From Bacteroidales bacterium (GTDB lineage Bacteria > Bacteroidota > Bacteroidia > Bacteroidales > GWA2-32-17): DNA of 32,664 nt. A model generated the notes under the pieces. It was not told the DNA's origin, did not search any database, and was given only the letters and a program-made list of their open reading frames with translations. The stretch covers positions 1 through 32,664 of the forward strand of contig JAOADU010000088.1 in NCBI GenBank assembly GCA_026417155.1. The letters are read 5' to 3'. Of this stretch, positions 22,557 through 31,604 are shown one piece after another. Each line of letters begins with the position of its first letter. Positions within the stretch are counted from its first letter, which is position 1. The translations under genes were made by a program, and so were the position numbers.

Positions 22557-23303
22557 TTACATTTGCATGCCGCCACAGACCGAAATAACCTGACCCGTAA
22601 TATACGAAGCCAAATCGCTGCCTAAAAAAACAACAACATTGGCAACTTCTTCGGGCAAGCCTCCGCGTTTCATTGGAATTTTTTCGTACCAGCCTTTGAC
22701 AATATCTTCAGGAAGCGATTTAGTCATGTCTGTTTCAATGAAACCAGGTGCAATAGCATTACACCGAACGTTTCGGCTTCCAAGTTCTTTGGCAACAGAT
22801 TTAGTGAAACCTATGATACCTGCCTTTGATGCAGCATAATTAGCCTGACCTGCATTTCCACCTACACCTACTACAGAGCTAATGTTAATGATAGAGCCCG
22901 ATTTTTGTTTAAGCATGTACATTTGTACCGCTTTAGTTAAATTAAATACAGACTTTAAATTGACGTTTATAACCAAATCCCATTGCTCTTCAGTCATTCG
23001 CATCAATAAAGCATCGCGAGTAATACCTGCGTTATTGACTAATATATCTATTTTGCCGAAATCTTTGACGACTTGTTCAATAAACTGTTGCGATTCGTTG
23101 TGCTTCGAGGCGTCTGATACATAACCTTTGGCGTTGATGTTATATTTCATCAATTCATCTAAAAGCGATAAAAAATTTTCATCTTCTTTAATATCGCTAA
23201 AAGCAACATTTGCTCCTTCTTGGGCAGCTCTCATAGCAATAGCTCTTCCTATTCCTCTGGCAGCACCTGTTACAACTAAGACTTTGTTTTCTAAAAGTTT
23301 CAT
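22557..23303 (-). CDS. fabG: 3-oxoacyl-[acyl-carrier-protein] reductase
   Basis: The 248-residue short-chain dehydrogenase reduces 3-oxoacyl-ACP with NADPH in fatty-acid elongation. Visible are TGAARGIGRAIA (residues 12-23, cofactor loop), NNAG (90-93), and the tetrad N115, S143, Y156 and K160 in ANYAASKAG. APGFIETDMT follows and the usual FabG end is ITGQVISVCGGM. FabG is hard to tell from other SDR reductases by sequence, but length and motifs fit the housekeeping enzyme. It follows sucD by 6 bases, so the two share an mRNA. Confidence 0.9.
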   Translation of the reverse strand: MKLLENKVLVVTGAARGIGRAIAMRAAQEGANVAFSDIKEDENFLSLLDELMKYNINAKGYVSDASKHNESQQFIEQVVKDFGKIDILVNNAGITRDALLMRMTEEQWDLVINVNLKSVFNLTKAVQMYMLKQKSGSIINISSVVGVGGNAGQANYAASKAGIIGFTKSVAKELGSRNVRCNAIAPGFIETDMTKSLPEDIVKGWYEKIPMKRGGLPEEVANVVVFLGSDLASYITGQVISVCGGMQM

Positions 23304-23309
23304 ATTGCT

Positions 23310-24179
23310 TTAATTTAATAAATTTTTCATAGAAATTCCTATTTCTGCAGGCGATTTGACTACTGTAATACCGCATTCTTCCATTATTTTCATTTTGGCA
23401 GCAGCAGTATCTTCGGCTCCTCCAATAATTGCTCCTGCATGTCCCATTCTACGACCTTTGGGGGCAGTTTGACCTGCAATAAAAGCAACAACAGGTTTGC
23501 ATTTGTTTTCTTGTATCCATCGAGCAGCTTCGGTTTCCATTTGACCACCAATTTCGCCAATAATAACTATTCCATGAGTGTCGTCATCTGCCATAAGCAA
23601 CTTAGTGGCTTCGAGTGTGCTTGTTCCAATAATCGGATCGCCACCAATTCCAATGCATGTGCTTTGTCCCATTCCAAGTTTGGTTATCTGATCTACTGCT
23701 TCGTAGGTTAAAGTGCCGCTTCGGCTAATAATTCCTATATGTCCTTTTTGATGAATAAAACCGGGCATAATGCCCACTTTGGCTTCACCAGGAGTAATAA
23801 CTCCTGGGCAATTGGGACCAATAAGTCGAGAATCTTTATGTTTAAGATATGCTTTAACTTTAATCATATCCTGAACAGGAATGCCTTCTGTAATACATAC
23901 AATAACCTGAATGCCGGCATCGGCAGCTTCTAATATAGCGTCGGCAGCAAAAGGAGCAGGAACAAAAATAATGGAAACATTAGCTCCTGTTTCCTTTACT
24001 GCTTGATAAACAGTATTAAAAACAGGTGTATTCAAATGATATGTGCCACCTTTGCCAGGAGTAACACCTCCAACAATGTGAGTTCCATATTCAATCATTT
24101 GTGTAGCATGAAATGTGCCTTCCGAGCCTGTAAAACCTTGTACTATAACTCGCGAAAACCGATTTATTAAAACACTCAT
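23310..24179 (-). CDS. sucD: Succinyl-CoA ligase, alpha subunit
   Basis: The 289-residue subunit of the TCA-cycle enzyme interconverts succinyl-CoA and succinate with formation of ATP or GTP. Landmarks are [20 protein letters not shown] (CoA-binding Rossmann part), [20 protein letters not shown], and the phosphorylated His247 in [14 protein letters not shown]. Length equals that of E. coli SucD (289). The beta subunit (sucC) is not in the window: the gene upstream is the divergent mnmE and the one downstream is fabG. Confidence 0.96.
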   Translation of the reverse strand: MSVLINRFSRVIVQGFTGSEGTFHATQMIEYGTHIVGGVTPGKGGTYHLNTPVFNTVYQAVKETGANVSIIFVPAPFAADAILEAADAGIQVIVCITEGIPVQDMIKVKAYLKHKDSRLIGPNCPGVITPGEAKVGIMPGFIHQKGHIGIISRSGTLTYEAVDQITKLGMGQSTCIGIGGDPIIGTSTLEATKLLMADDDTHGIVIIGEIGGQMETEAARWIQENKCKPVVAFIAGQTAPKGRRMGHAGAIIGGAEDTAAAKMKIMEECGITVVKSPAEIGISMKNLLN

Positions 24180-24203
24180 AAGTTTGTATTATGATTTTAG
24201 TTT

Positions 24204-24211
24204 CAAAAATA
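24204..24211 (-). promoter_or_regulatory. -7 box (TATTTTTG) for sucD-fabG
   Basis: An exact TAnnTTTG match on the minus strand, 24 bases before the sucD ATG at 24179, in the 96-base divergent gap with mnmE. No upstream TTTG box at the expected distance. Confidence 0.4.
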
Positions 24212-24253
24212 GTAATTGTTTTTTTATGAAAAAAGAAATTCATTAGAGTGTGT

Positions 24254-24261
24254 TAATTTTG
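24254..24261 (+). promoter_or_regulatory. -7 box (TAATTTTG) for mnmE
   Basis: An exact TAnnTTTG match ending 14 bases before the ATG at 24276. It supports that start over the longer open frame beginning at 24216, since the earlier start would place this box inside the gene. Confidence 0.45.
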
Positions 24262-24275
24262 TAAAAAATAATATC

Positions 24276-25676
24276 ATGTATTCTGACGACGATATTTGTG
24301 CAATAGCAACAGGATTATCTACTTCGGCAATAGCTGTAATTCGTATAAGCGGAAAAGGTATTTTGGAAAAAATAAAACCGTTTGTGCAATTATATTCTTC
24401 AAAGCATACGTGGGAAACCATTAAACCTCGAACATTGTATAGAGCTCAATTTAAACAAGGAAATAGCATTATAGATGACATTCTTTTTGTTTATTTTAAT
24501 GCGCCTCATTCATACACTGGCGAAGATATGATTGAATTGCATGGCCACGGTTCGTTATATATTCAATCAGAAATATTGAAAGTTTTACAAATGGCGGGCA
24601 TGCGATTGGCACAGCCAGGTGAATTTACTTTCAGAGCCTATATTAATGGCAAGATGGATTTAACACAAGCAGAGGCTGTTCACGATATTATTACAGCACG
24701 CGATCAGGTTTCTCATCGCTTAGCTGTTCAACAATTTAAAGGTGGCATATTTAACGAAATTAAAGAAATTCGCAATCAATTATTAAATTTATTGATGTAC
24801 GTTGAACTGGAACTTGATTTTGCTGAAGAAGATGTTGAGTTTGCCAGTCGAGATAAAATTAGAAATTTGTTGCTAATGTTAATCAATAAGATTAACAGTT
24901 TAGCTCAAACATATAGGTTTGGCAATGCTATTAAACAAGGAGTTTTAGTAGCTATTGTAGGACAGCCTAATGTAGGGAAATCGACTCTTATGAATGCACT
25001 CTTAAAAGAAGATAAAAGCATTGTTTCGTCAATACCAGGAACAACTCGCGACATTATCGAAGATAGTTTTGTGTATGAAGGTATTACATTTCGTTTTGCT
25101 GATACGGCGGGAATTAGAGACACATCGAATGAGATAGAGAAAATAGGAGTTGAAAAAGCAATACAGAAAGCTAAAAATTCTAATATAATATTAATGTTAG
25201 TTGATGCTCAACATTCTACACATGATATTTTACAACAATTAGACGATTGGAAACATACTTTTTTTAACGAAGAAAAAGCACTTTTTCTGGTATTAAATAA
25301 AGCCGATACTTTACAAGAAACAGAGCTACTTAAAAAACAACTATTATTGAAAGAATATCATCAGCAAACTATACCTATAGCTGCTAAGTTTAATATGAAT
25401 ATACAAGAATTATTGAACGAAATGGTAAAGTATATTCAATCTTTAAATATATCTGGGAGTGAACATATCATTACTAATGCTCGACATTGGTTTTTGTTGC
25501 AACAAGCTTTAAAACATGCCAAAGAAGCAATAAATTCTCTAGACAATAATATGCCAACAGATTTGCTTGCCGAAGACTTACGAATGGTTAACCAATATTT
25601 AGGTGAAATTACAGGCGAAATTCCATCTACCGAAGTTTTAAATGAAATTTTTAAGCGATTTTGTATCGGTAAATAA
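24276..25676 (+). CDS. mnmE: tRNA modification GTPase MnmE
   Basis: With MnmG, this 466-residue GTPase makes the 5-carboxymethylaminomethyl group on wobble U34 of tRNAs. The N-terminal tetrahydrofolate-binding domain runs from DDDICAIATGLSTSAIAVIR to about residue 120. Long helices and an inserted Ras-like G domain (from about residue 220) follow, with GQPNVGKST (G1), TTRD (G2), DTAG (G3) and NKAD (G4). The conserved C-terminal FCIGK, with the catalytically important Cys, is intact. The frame is open from 24216, but the ATG at 24276 (MYSDDDIC) matches normal MnmE starts and sits just after a promoter box. Confidence 0.96.
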   Translation: MYSDDDICAIATGLSTSAIAVIRISGKGILEKIKPFVQLYSSKHTWETIKPRTLYRAQFKQGNSIIDDILFVYFNAPHSYTGEDMIELHGHGSLYIQSEILKVLQMAGMRLAQPGEFTFRAYINGKMDLTQAEAVHDIITARDQVSHRLAVQQFKGGIFNEIKEIRNQLLNLLMYVELELDFAEEDVEFASRDKIRNLLLMLINKINSLAQTYRFGNAIKQGVLVAIVGQPNVGKSTLMNALLKEDKSIVSSIPGTTRDIIEDSFVYEGITFRFADTAGIRDTSNEIEKIGVEKAIQKAKNSNIILMLVDAQHSTHDILQQLDDWKHTFFNEEKALFLVLNKADTLQETELLKKQLLLKEYHQQTIPIAAKFNMNIQELLNEMVKYIQSLNISGSEHIITNARHWFLLQQALKHAKEAINSLDNNMPTDLLAEDLRMVNQYLGEITGEIPSTEVLNEIFKRFCIGK

Positions 25677-25693
25677 AAATTATTGAATATTTT

Positions 25694-25725
25694 TTTGGCA
25701 ATTTAAAGAAAAAGCAATAATTTTG
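25694..25725 (+). promoter_or_regulatory. Bacteroidota promoter of rpmE: TTTG-N20-TAATTTTG
   Basis: A TTTG at 25694-25697 and TAATTTTG at 25718-25725 are 20 bases apart, matching both known boxes of Bacteroidota sigma factor (-33 TTTG, -7 TAnnTTTG). Transcription should start near 25731, about 24 bases before the rpmE ATG. Confidence 0.7.
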
Positions 25726-25754
25726 CCGTCCAAATTTATAAGTTTAAACAAAAT

Positions 25755-26015
25755 ATGAAAAAAGATATTCACCCTAAGAATTACCGACTGGTAGTGTTCA
25801 AAGACATGTCGAACGATCATATGTTTATTACTAAGTCTACTGCAAACAGTAAAGAAACGATTGAAATTGATGGTGTAACGTATCCGCTAATTAAAGTAGA
25901 AATTTCTAATACATCCCATCCATTTTATACAGGTAAAGTAAAATTGGTTGATACAGCCGGACGCGTGGATAAATTTAGAAATCGTTATCAAAAACACATG
26001 GAAAACAAAAAATAG
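25755..26015 (+). CDS. rpmE: 50S ribosomal protein L31, type B
   Basis: The 86-residue protein begins [19 protein letters not shown] and includes [20 protein letters not shown] and [11 protein letters not shown], the standard L31 core. It lacks the CxxC zinc ligands of type A L31 and has the longer middle loop, so it is the type B (zinc-free) form that is usual in Bacteroidota. It has its own promoter with both boxes and its own terminator, so it is probably monocistronic. Confidence 0.96.
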   Translation: MKKDIHPKNYRLVVFKDMSNDHMFITKSTANSKETIEIDGVTYPLIKVEISNTSHPFYTGKVKLVDTAGRVDKFRNRYQKHMENKK

Positions 26016-26041
26016 TTTTATTATTAATATGATTTCACAGT

Positions 26042-26072
26042 AAAGCTGCTTTTAATAGGCAGCTTTTTTTTT
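26042..26072 (+). terminator. Rho-independent terminator after rpmE
   Basis: AAAGCTGC (26042-26049) pairs perfectly with GCAGCTTT (26059-26066) around a 9-base loop, followed by a run of T up to 26072. It lies 26 bases beyond the rpmE stop. Confidence 0.9.
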
Positions 26073-26163
26073 GCTAACAAAAAAATGTGAATAAAAGCAT
26101 AGAATATTTTCGAAAAGTAACGTATTTCGCTTTATTTTAGTAGCATTATAATTTTTTAAAGTT

Positions 26164-27495
26164 ATGGCAAAAAAGAAAATTTTTATATTGGATACGAATG
26201 TTATTTTGCACGATTTTCGTTGCATATATAAATTTCAGGAAAATGATTTGGTTATTCCAATTGTCGTTTTAGAAGAGTTGGATAAATTAAAAAAAGGTAC
26301 GGACTTAATCAGTTATAATGCACGCGAATTTTCGAGAGAATTAGATAAACTTGCAGGTAAGCAATTATTTAAAGACGGTATATCTTTAGGTAAAGGATTA
26401 GGAAAGTTATATGTTGAAACAGGTAAAGAATATTCGAAAAAACTAGCTGAATCTTTTCCCGAAAAAACTCCCGATCATAGAATATTAGCCATAGCCGATT
26501 ATTTAGCAACTCTAAACGAAAAAAACAAGATTCCCGTTATTTTAGTAAGCAAAGATATTAACCTTAGAATGAAAGCCAAATCGTTGGGGATTGAAGCAGA
26601 AGATTATGAAAACGATAAAGTACAAAATCTTGATCAGGTAAATGATGTTATTCCAACAATAGAAGGATTTTCTGCAAAAATTATTCAACGTTTTTATGAA
26701 GAACCTTTAGGCGTGCCTGCTGATGATATAAAATTACCGTTTTTACCCATAGCTCATCAATATTTTATTTTAAAAAACACAAAATTGAGTGTTCTTGTGC
26801 ATTACGATCCATATACAAAAACGTTCGACAGAGTTGAAAAACGAAAAGCTTATGGTATAGAACCTCGAAATGCAGAGCAAACTTTCGCTTTAGATGCTTT
26901 GTTTAGAGATACTGTTCAATTGGTAGCGATTACGGGACGAGCAGGAACAGGAAAAACTTTATTGGCTTTGGCAGCTGCTTTACATCAACGAAAAAAATAT
27001 AATCAAATATTAGTGGCACGCCCAATTGTTCCATTATCAAATAGAGATTTGGGTTTTTTACCAGGTGATGTTAAAGAAAAAATTGGACCATACATGCAGC
27101 CTTTATTCGACAACCTCAACGTAATTAAATATAAATTCAAGTCTGAATCGGCCGAATTTAAGAACATTGAAGAAATGCAAAAAAATGAAACCTTAGTCAT
27201 AGAACCACTTGCATATATTAGAGGCAGAAGCTTATCGAATGTGTTTTTTATTATTGATGAAGCACAAAATTTAACACCACATGAAGTAAAAACAATAATT
27301 ACGCGAGCTGGCGAAGGCTGCAAGTTAGTTTTCACAGGCGACATTGAACAAATTGACTCGCCATATTTAGATAGCAAATCAAATGGTCTCACATATATGA
27401 CCGATAGAATGAAGGGACAAGATTTATTTGCACATGTAAACTTAATTAGAGGCGAACGAAGCTTTTTAGCCGAATTGGCAAGTTCGATATTATAG
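26164..27495 (+). CDS. PIN-PhoH ATPase (PhoH2/YlaK type)
   Basis: The 443-residue protein fuses two domains. Residues 1-150 are a PIN nuclease domain with its acidic residues (D10 in ILDTNVIL, E38 in LEELD, D104 in TPDHRI, D131 in SKDINLR). Residues about 235-443 are a PhoH P-loop ATPase with Walker A GRAGTGKT (258-265), PIVPLSNRDLGFLPGD, and Walker B FIIDEAQNLTP. GDIEQIDSPYLD follows. Related PhoH2 proteins unwind and cut RNA in an ATP-dependent way; a role in RNA turnover is likely. The permease gene starts 10 bases after its stop. Confidence 0.93.
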   Translation: MAKKKIFILDTNVILHDFRCIYKFQENDLVIPIVVLEELDKLKKGTDLISYNAREFSRELDKLAGKQLFKDGISLGKGLGKLYVETGKEYSKKLAESFPEKTPDHRILAIADYLATLNEKNKIPVILVSKDINLRMKAKSLGIEAEDYENDKVQNLDQVNDVIPTIEGFSAKIIQRFYEEPLGVPADDIKLPFLPIAHQYFILKNTKLSVLVHYDPYTKTFDRVEKRKAYGIEPRNAEQTFALDALFRDTVQLVAITGRAGTGKTLLALAAALHQRKKYNQILVARPIVPLSNRDLGFLPGDVKEKIGPYMQPLFDNLNVIKYKFKSESAEFKNIEEMQKNETLVIEPLAYIRGRSLSNVFFIIDEAQNLTPHEVKTIITRAGEGCKLVFTGDIEQIDSPYLDSKSNGLTYMTDRMKGQDLFAHVNLIRGERSFLAELASSIL

Positions 27496-27505
27496 TAAAT
27501 ACATT

Positions 27506-28747
27506 ATGAGTTTTGAGTGGATAGCTTTAATTATTTTCATAATTACATATTTGGGGATTATTTTTACTCGTTTACCATGGGTAAATATTGATCGTCCATC
27601 AGCAGCGTTTTTTGGTGCTGTATCAATGATTTTGTTTGGTGTGTTGTCGTTCGATGAAGCGATTCATGCTATCGATTTTCATACGATTACTTTATTGCTG
27701 GGCATGATGATTATTATTGCGACATTACAAGCCGATGGGCTATTCAACTATTTAACCGAAAAATCTATAAAAATCGTAAAAAACCAACATCGGTTATTAA
27801 CGTATATTGTATGGCTAACAGGTGTTGGTTCGGCATTTTTAGTAAACGATGCTGTTGTGCTAATGTTTACGCCTATAATAATCATGATTTGTCGCGCATC
27901 GAACCTGAATCCCGTGCCATATCTTATTGCCGAGATATTGTCGTCTAATATCGGTTCGGTAATGACCATTACAGGAAATCCACAAAATATGCTTATTGGC
28001 ATTCATTCTTCCCTATCGTATGGCGAGTTTATGATGTATTTATTTCCAATTTCAATTATAGGATTGACGTTAATATCATATTTTATTCGTTGGTATTTTA
28101 AAACTGAATTTGCCGAAAAAAAAGCTATTACATTACCAACGGAGGGATTTTCATATAGAGTTGATTCGTTAAGATATTCATTTTCAATATTTTTAGGTGT
28201 AATTGTTATGTTTTTTTTGGGGAAGATTTTAAATTTATCCATCTCTTTAATATCCTTGGTAGGTGCTTCATTAATCATCATTTTCGGACATATTAAACCC
28301 AGACGTATAATTGATAAAGTTGATTGGGTTTTAATTTTGTTTTTTGCTTCGTTGTTTGTTGTAGTAAAAGGTTTTGAAAAAGCAGGCTGGATGAATTACC
28401 TGATAAATGCTATTAATGTAGGTACAGATTTGGAAGGAATATTAAAGATTCATTTTGTGAGTTTAGTAGGTTCGCAAATTGTGAGCAATGTTCCATTTAC
28501 ATTAATCATGCTTCCTTTACTGAAAATAGAATCTAATACATTATGGTGGTTATCGTTAGCTTCGGCTTCTACTTTAGCAGGAAATGCAACAATAATTGGA
28601 GCCATTGCTAATTTAATTGTGTTAGAATCAGCAAGAAAATATGGCATTCGCATAAAATTTTGGGAGTTTACGAAACCTGCAGTGGTAGTTACACTGATGA
28701 CTTTTGTTATTTCTGTCATCATTTTGTTTATATGGTCGCTAGTATAA
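27506..28747 (+). CDS. SLC13/ArsB-type anion permease
   Basis: The 413-residue membrane protein has about ten hydrophobic segments in two halves. SNIGSVMTITGNPQNMLIG is the family re-entrant motif in half one, and ASASTLAGNATIIGAIANLI the matching motif in half two. Such permeases are ion-coupled carriers for dicarboxylates, sulfate, arsenite or Na+/H+ exchange (ArsB/NhaD/SLC13). The substrate cannot be read here, and no arsenic-resistance genes adjoin it. It likely shares the PhoH mRNA. Confidence 0.88.
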   Translation: MSFEWIALIIFIITYLGIIFTRLPWVNIDRPSAAFFGAVSMILFGVLSFDEAIHAIDFHTITLLLGMMIIIATLQADGLFNYLTEKSIKIVKNQHRLLTYIVWLTGVGSAFLVNDAVVLMFTPIIIMICRASNLNPVPYLIAEILSSNIGSVMTITGNPQNMLIGIHSSLSYGEFMMYLFPISIIGLTLISYFIRWYFKTEFAEKKAITLPTEGFSYRVDSLRYSFSIFLGVIVMFFLGKILNLSISLISLVGASLIIIFGHIKPRRIIDKVDWVLILFFASLFVVVKGFEKAGWMNYLINAINVGTDLEGILKIHFVSLVGSQIVSNVPFTLIMLPLLKIESNTLWWLSLASASTLAGNATIIGAIANLIVLESARKYGIRIKFWEFTKPAVVVTLMTFVISVIILFIWSLV

Positions 28748-28784
28748 ATTTATTTACTTAATTATTAAATACTTTTTGGATTTA

Positions 28785-28815
28785 TTTGCTTTTTAATTAA
28801 AAAATTTTACATTTG
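28785..28815 (+). promoter_or_regulatory. Bacteroidota promoter: TTTG-N19-TACATTTG before the first fibre gene
   Basis: TTTG at 28785-28788 and TACATTTG at 28808-28815 are separated by 19 bases, an exact match to both known boxes. Transcription should begin near 28821, about 15 bases before the ATG at 28836. This is the clearest promoter in the window and suggests strong expression. Confidence 0.75.
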
Positions 28816-28835
28816 CAAAAAATAATTTTATATTT

Positions 28836-31517
28836 ATGTTAAAATACTATTTACTGCTTGCGTTTGCAATATTTGTTCAAGTAAGTTTTGCTCAGATATC
28901 AATTAATAATACAGGAAATAATCCTCATCCTTCAGCTGCTTTAGATATAGATTTTTCAAATTTAGGTTTATTGATACCACGAGTAAATCTACAATCAGTT
29001 TCTGACAATACTACAATTACATCGCCCGAAACATCTTTGTTGGTTTTTAACAAAAATGCCTCCATGACAGGAGGTCAAGGAGTTGGTTATTATTACAATG
29101 CAGGAACGCCTGCTTCACCCAATTGGGTTAAATTTTTATCGGGTAAAGAATCATGGTTAATTTTAGGAAACGATAATATTACTGCTCCTACATCGGCTTA
29201 TGGTACTACAATAAATAATAATTTTATTGGGACAACAAATGCAATAGATCTCACTTTTGCAACCAATAATCTGGAACGAATGCGAATTAAAAGTACCGAT
29301 AATGCTAATTTGCAAGTAAGCTTTGGATCTACGAGTGTTGTTAATTACATTGGCGGAAATCCAAGTATTTTGCAACTCCATGACTGGGGCACAACAACTA
29401 ACGATTTCGCTCAGTTAAATTTATCAACATCTTCTACAAATGTAGGTAGAGTTGCAATCATAAACTTTGCAGGGACCCAAATTACAAATGAAAGACGAAC
29501 AGCTGCTATTGAAAGTTATTTAACAGCATATACGTCAGGTCATGCTGACGGCGATTTGCGTTTTTATACCAATAATTCTGCCACGGTAGGCTCTACTAGT
29601 TATAATGAACGCATGCGAATTAATCCTGCTGGTTATGTGGGAATAAATACCACAACACCATCTGCATATCTCGACATTCAAACCCCGTCAGCAGGAGGGC
29701 CCTTTTTGGGTGCAATAATTTCAAATAATCGCAATTTAACAGGAAATTATGCTCTAGAGCTTAATGTGAAAAGTAATGCAGTCACAAACAGAATATTGCT
29801 GTTAAAAAGCGATGGTAGCGAAGTAGTCTCTTTCAGAGGGAATGGACGTGTTGTTATTGGGAATACAGGAACTATGGACGATCCAAATACATTGCTCGAT
29901 ATTGTAGGAGGTTCCTCAGGCAATATTACCAATTTATTAACAGTAAGAAGCGATTATTCTGCAAATAATACGGGAACAGGAATAAGGCTAATAAATTCTA
30001 CTTCTAATAACTCGGATGTAGGCGCAGAAATAGTTTCGTTATTACTAACTTCAGCTAATGGTCGAAGCGATTTGTATTTTAACGTACATGGAGGTGGTGG
30101 ATCCTATGGTGGATTAATTGAAAGAATGCGACTTACAGGGAGCGGGAATTTAGGATTAGGGACAAGTACACCGGGAATAGCAACGCAGGCAGGACGTAAT
30201 TATTTAACTATCAGTGGTATAAATGGTGCAGGAATACTCGAACTTATTACACAAGAAGCTGATGCAGATAACGTGAGAGTGGGAGGAATTCAATTTGTCG
30301 ATAAAAATAGTACAGCGGCTGATAAGAGAGTTGCATTTATAGGTTCCAATTTGAGCGGTACAACAGTTAATAATCGGGGGGGAAACATTGATTTTTGGAC
30401 AAAAGCTGATAATGGTAATTTAGCTCAAGCAATGATTATTACAAATAGTGGAAGGGTAGGAATTGGACAAAATTCGCCAACTTCAAGACTGCACGTTTCC
30501 GAATCTACGAGTGCAAGTATTGCTATTCGCGGTGAATACACCCCTGCAACAGGGTTAGGCGTAGGAGTGCGTGGTCAAACAGCAAGTAACGATGGTTATG
30601 GGGTAGTTGGCTATAATTCAAATACTAATGCTCCAACTACATTTCCTCAATCGGCAGGTGTTTTCGGACAAACAGATGCTCCAAATTCAATAGGTGTATG
30701 GGGATTGGCAAACAATAATACTACAAATCAAAGTTTTGGTGTTTGGGGCGAAACACGTGGTGCGAATAGTATAGGCGTAGTCGGTATAGGTAATGGTCTT
30801 ACATCCGGAACATTACCTACTTCAGGAGCAGGTGCATATTTTCGTGGACAAACTTATGGAGTGTATGCATTTTCTTCAGGTGGAAGTGCAACATATGGTG
30901 TATATGCTAAAAATGATGGTAATAATGGGAATGGTATTTTTGCAGAGGCATCTGTGGGAACAGGAGCTTGGGCCTTGTGGGCAAAATGTACTAGTGGTGG
31001 CTATGCTGGCTATTTTAATGGTAATGTTAATATTACGGGTTCGTTATCAAAAGGTAGTGGTTCTTTTTTAATCGATCATCCCTTAGATCCATTAAATAAA
31101 ACATTAAGACATAATTTTGTCGAATCGCCCGAAAATCTGTGTTTATATCGGGGTAAAGTAAAGCTCGATGAAAAGGGAGAAGCACAAGTACCTATGCCCG
31201 AATATTTCAAAGCGCTAACAAAAGAAGAAGAAGCAACAATAATATTGACTCCTATTGGTAAAATTCCTTTTTTAGTTAGCTACGAATGGGCCGAGGATTA
31301 TTCTTCTTTTTATATTTATGGCGAACCCCATCGTGAAGTTTCTTATCAGGTAATGGCAGATAGAGACGATCCCGTTATGAAACTTTTATATAAACCTGTA
31401 GAAGAAGAAAAAGGTAATGGAAATTTTGAAAAAGGATATCTGATATACCCAAAAGCTTATGGCTATCCTGAAAGCATGAGTATAGAAAGTTTAAGGGAAC
31501 CAAAAGAAAATTATTAA
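28836..31517 (+). CDS. Secreted fibre-like protein with conserved C-terminal domain
   Basis: The 893-residue protein has a signal peptide (MLKYYLLLAFAIFVQVSFAQ). The N-terminal part (ISINNTGNNPHPSAALDIDF, GLLIPRVNL) is typical of Bacteroidota fibre-like surface proteins. Next come irregular repeats of the form ERMRI...G.VGI.T.TP..LDI at about residues 148, 259, 430 and 533, like phage tail-fibre shafts. Residues about 563-725 are Gly-rich with GVxG steps (GVVGYN, GVFGQ, GVWGL, GVYA), suggesting a trimeric or beta-helical stalk. Residues about 740-893 form a conserved module (SFLIDHPLDPLNKTLRHNFV, REVSYQVMADRDDP) whose function I do not know. There is no type A sorting tail, so the way it is anchored is unclear. 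Confidence 0.85.
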   Translation: MLKYYLLLAFAIFVQVSFAQISINNTGNNPHPSAALDIDFSNLGLLIPRVNLQSVSDNTTITSPETSLLVFNKNASMTGGQGVGYYYNAGTPASPNWVKFLSGKESWLILGNDNITAPTSAYGTTINNNFIGTTNAIDLTFATNNLERMRIKSTDNANLQVSFGSTSVVNYIGGNPSILQLHDWGTTTNDFAQLNLSTSSTNVGRVAIINFAGTQITNERRTAAIESYLTAYTSGHADGDLRFYTNNSATVGSTSYNERMRINPAGYVGINTTTPSAYLDIQTPSAGGPFLGAIISNNRNLTGNYALELNVKSNAVTNRILLLKSDGSEVVSFRGNGRVVIGNTGTMDDPNTLLDIVGGSSGNITNLLTVRSDYSANNTGTGIRLINSTSNNSDVGAEIVSLLLTSANGRSDLYFNVHGGGGSYGGLIERMRLTGSGNLGLGTSTPGIATQAGRNYLTISGINGAGILELITQEADADNVRVGGIQFVDKNSTAADKRVAFIGSNLSGTTVNNRGGNIDFWTKADNGNLAQAMIITNSGRVGIGQNSPTSRLHVSESTSASIAIRGEYTPATGLGVGVRGQTASNDGYGVVGYNSNTNAPTTFPQSAGVFGQTDAPNSIGVWGLANNNTTNQSFGVWGETRGANSIGVVGIGNGLTSGTLPTSGAGAYFRGQTYGVYAFSSGGSATYGVYAKNDGNNGNGIFAEASVGTGAWALWAKCTSGGYAGYFNGNVNITGSLSKGSGSFLIDHPLDPLNKTLRHNFVESPENLCLYRGKVKLDEKGEAQVPMPEYFKALTKEEEATIILTPIGKIPFLVSYEWAEDYSSFYIYGEPHREVSYQVMADRDDPVMKLLYKPVEEEKGNGNFEKGYLIYPKAYGYPESMSIESLREPKENY

Positions 31518-31526
31518 CAATTTCTA

Positions 31527-31534
31527 TACATTTG
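31527..31534 (+). promoter_or_regulatory. -7 box (TACATTTG) between the two fibre genes
   Basis: An exact TAnnTTTG match ten bases after the first fibre gene's stop and 71 bases before the second gene's ATG. No upstream TTTG box at 19-21 bases. The second gene may instead be reached by read-through. Confidence 0.35.
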
Positions 31535-31604
31535 TTAATAATTAATTTTTTAAAAAAAAGAAACCTTTCATATAAAAATTTCGTATATTTATGCAAAATA
31601 TAAA

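Noticed and set aside
24216-24275. Upstream start for MnmE adding 20 residues.
   Set aside because: It would span the promoter box at 24254-24261, and the added residues do not match MnmE N-termini.
27003-27392. A 129-codon minus-strand frame opposite PhoH.
   Set aside because: It is the complement of the highly conserved ATPase domain; its Ser/Leu-rich composition is typical of antisense frames in AT-rich DNA.
30793-31071. A 92-codon plus-strand frame inside the first fibre gene.
   Set aside because: It is a frame-shifted reading of the Gly-rich stalk, giving a His/Met/Val-rich artefact.
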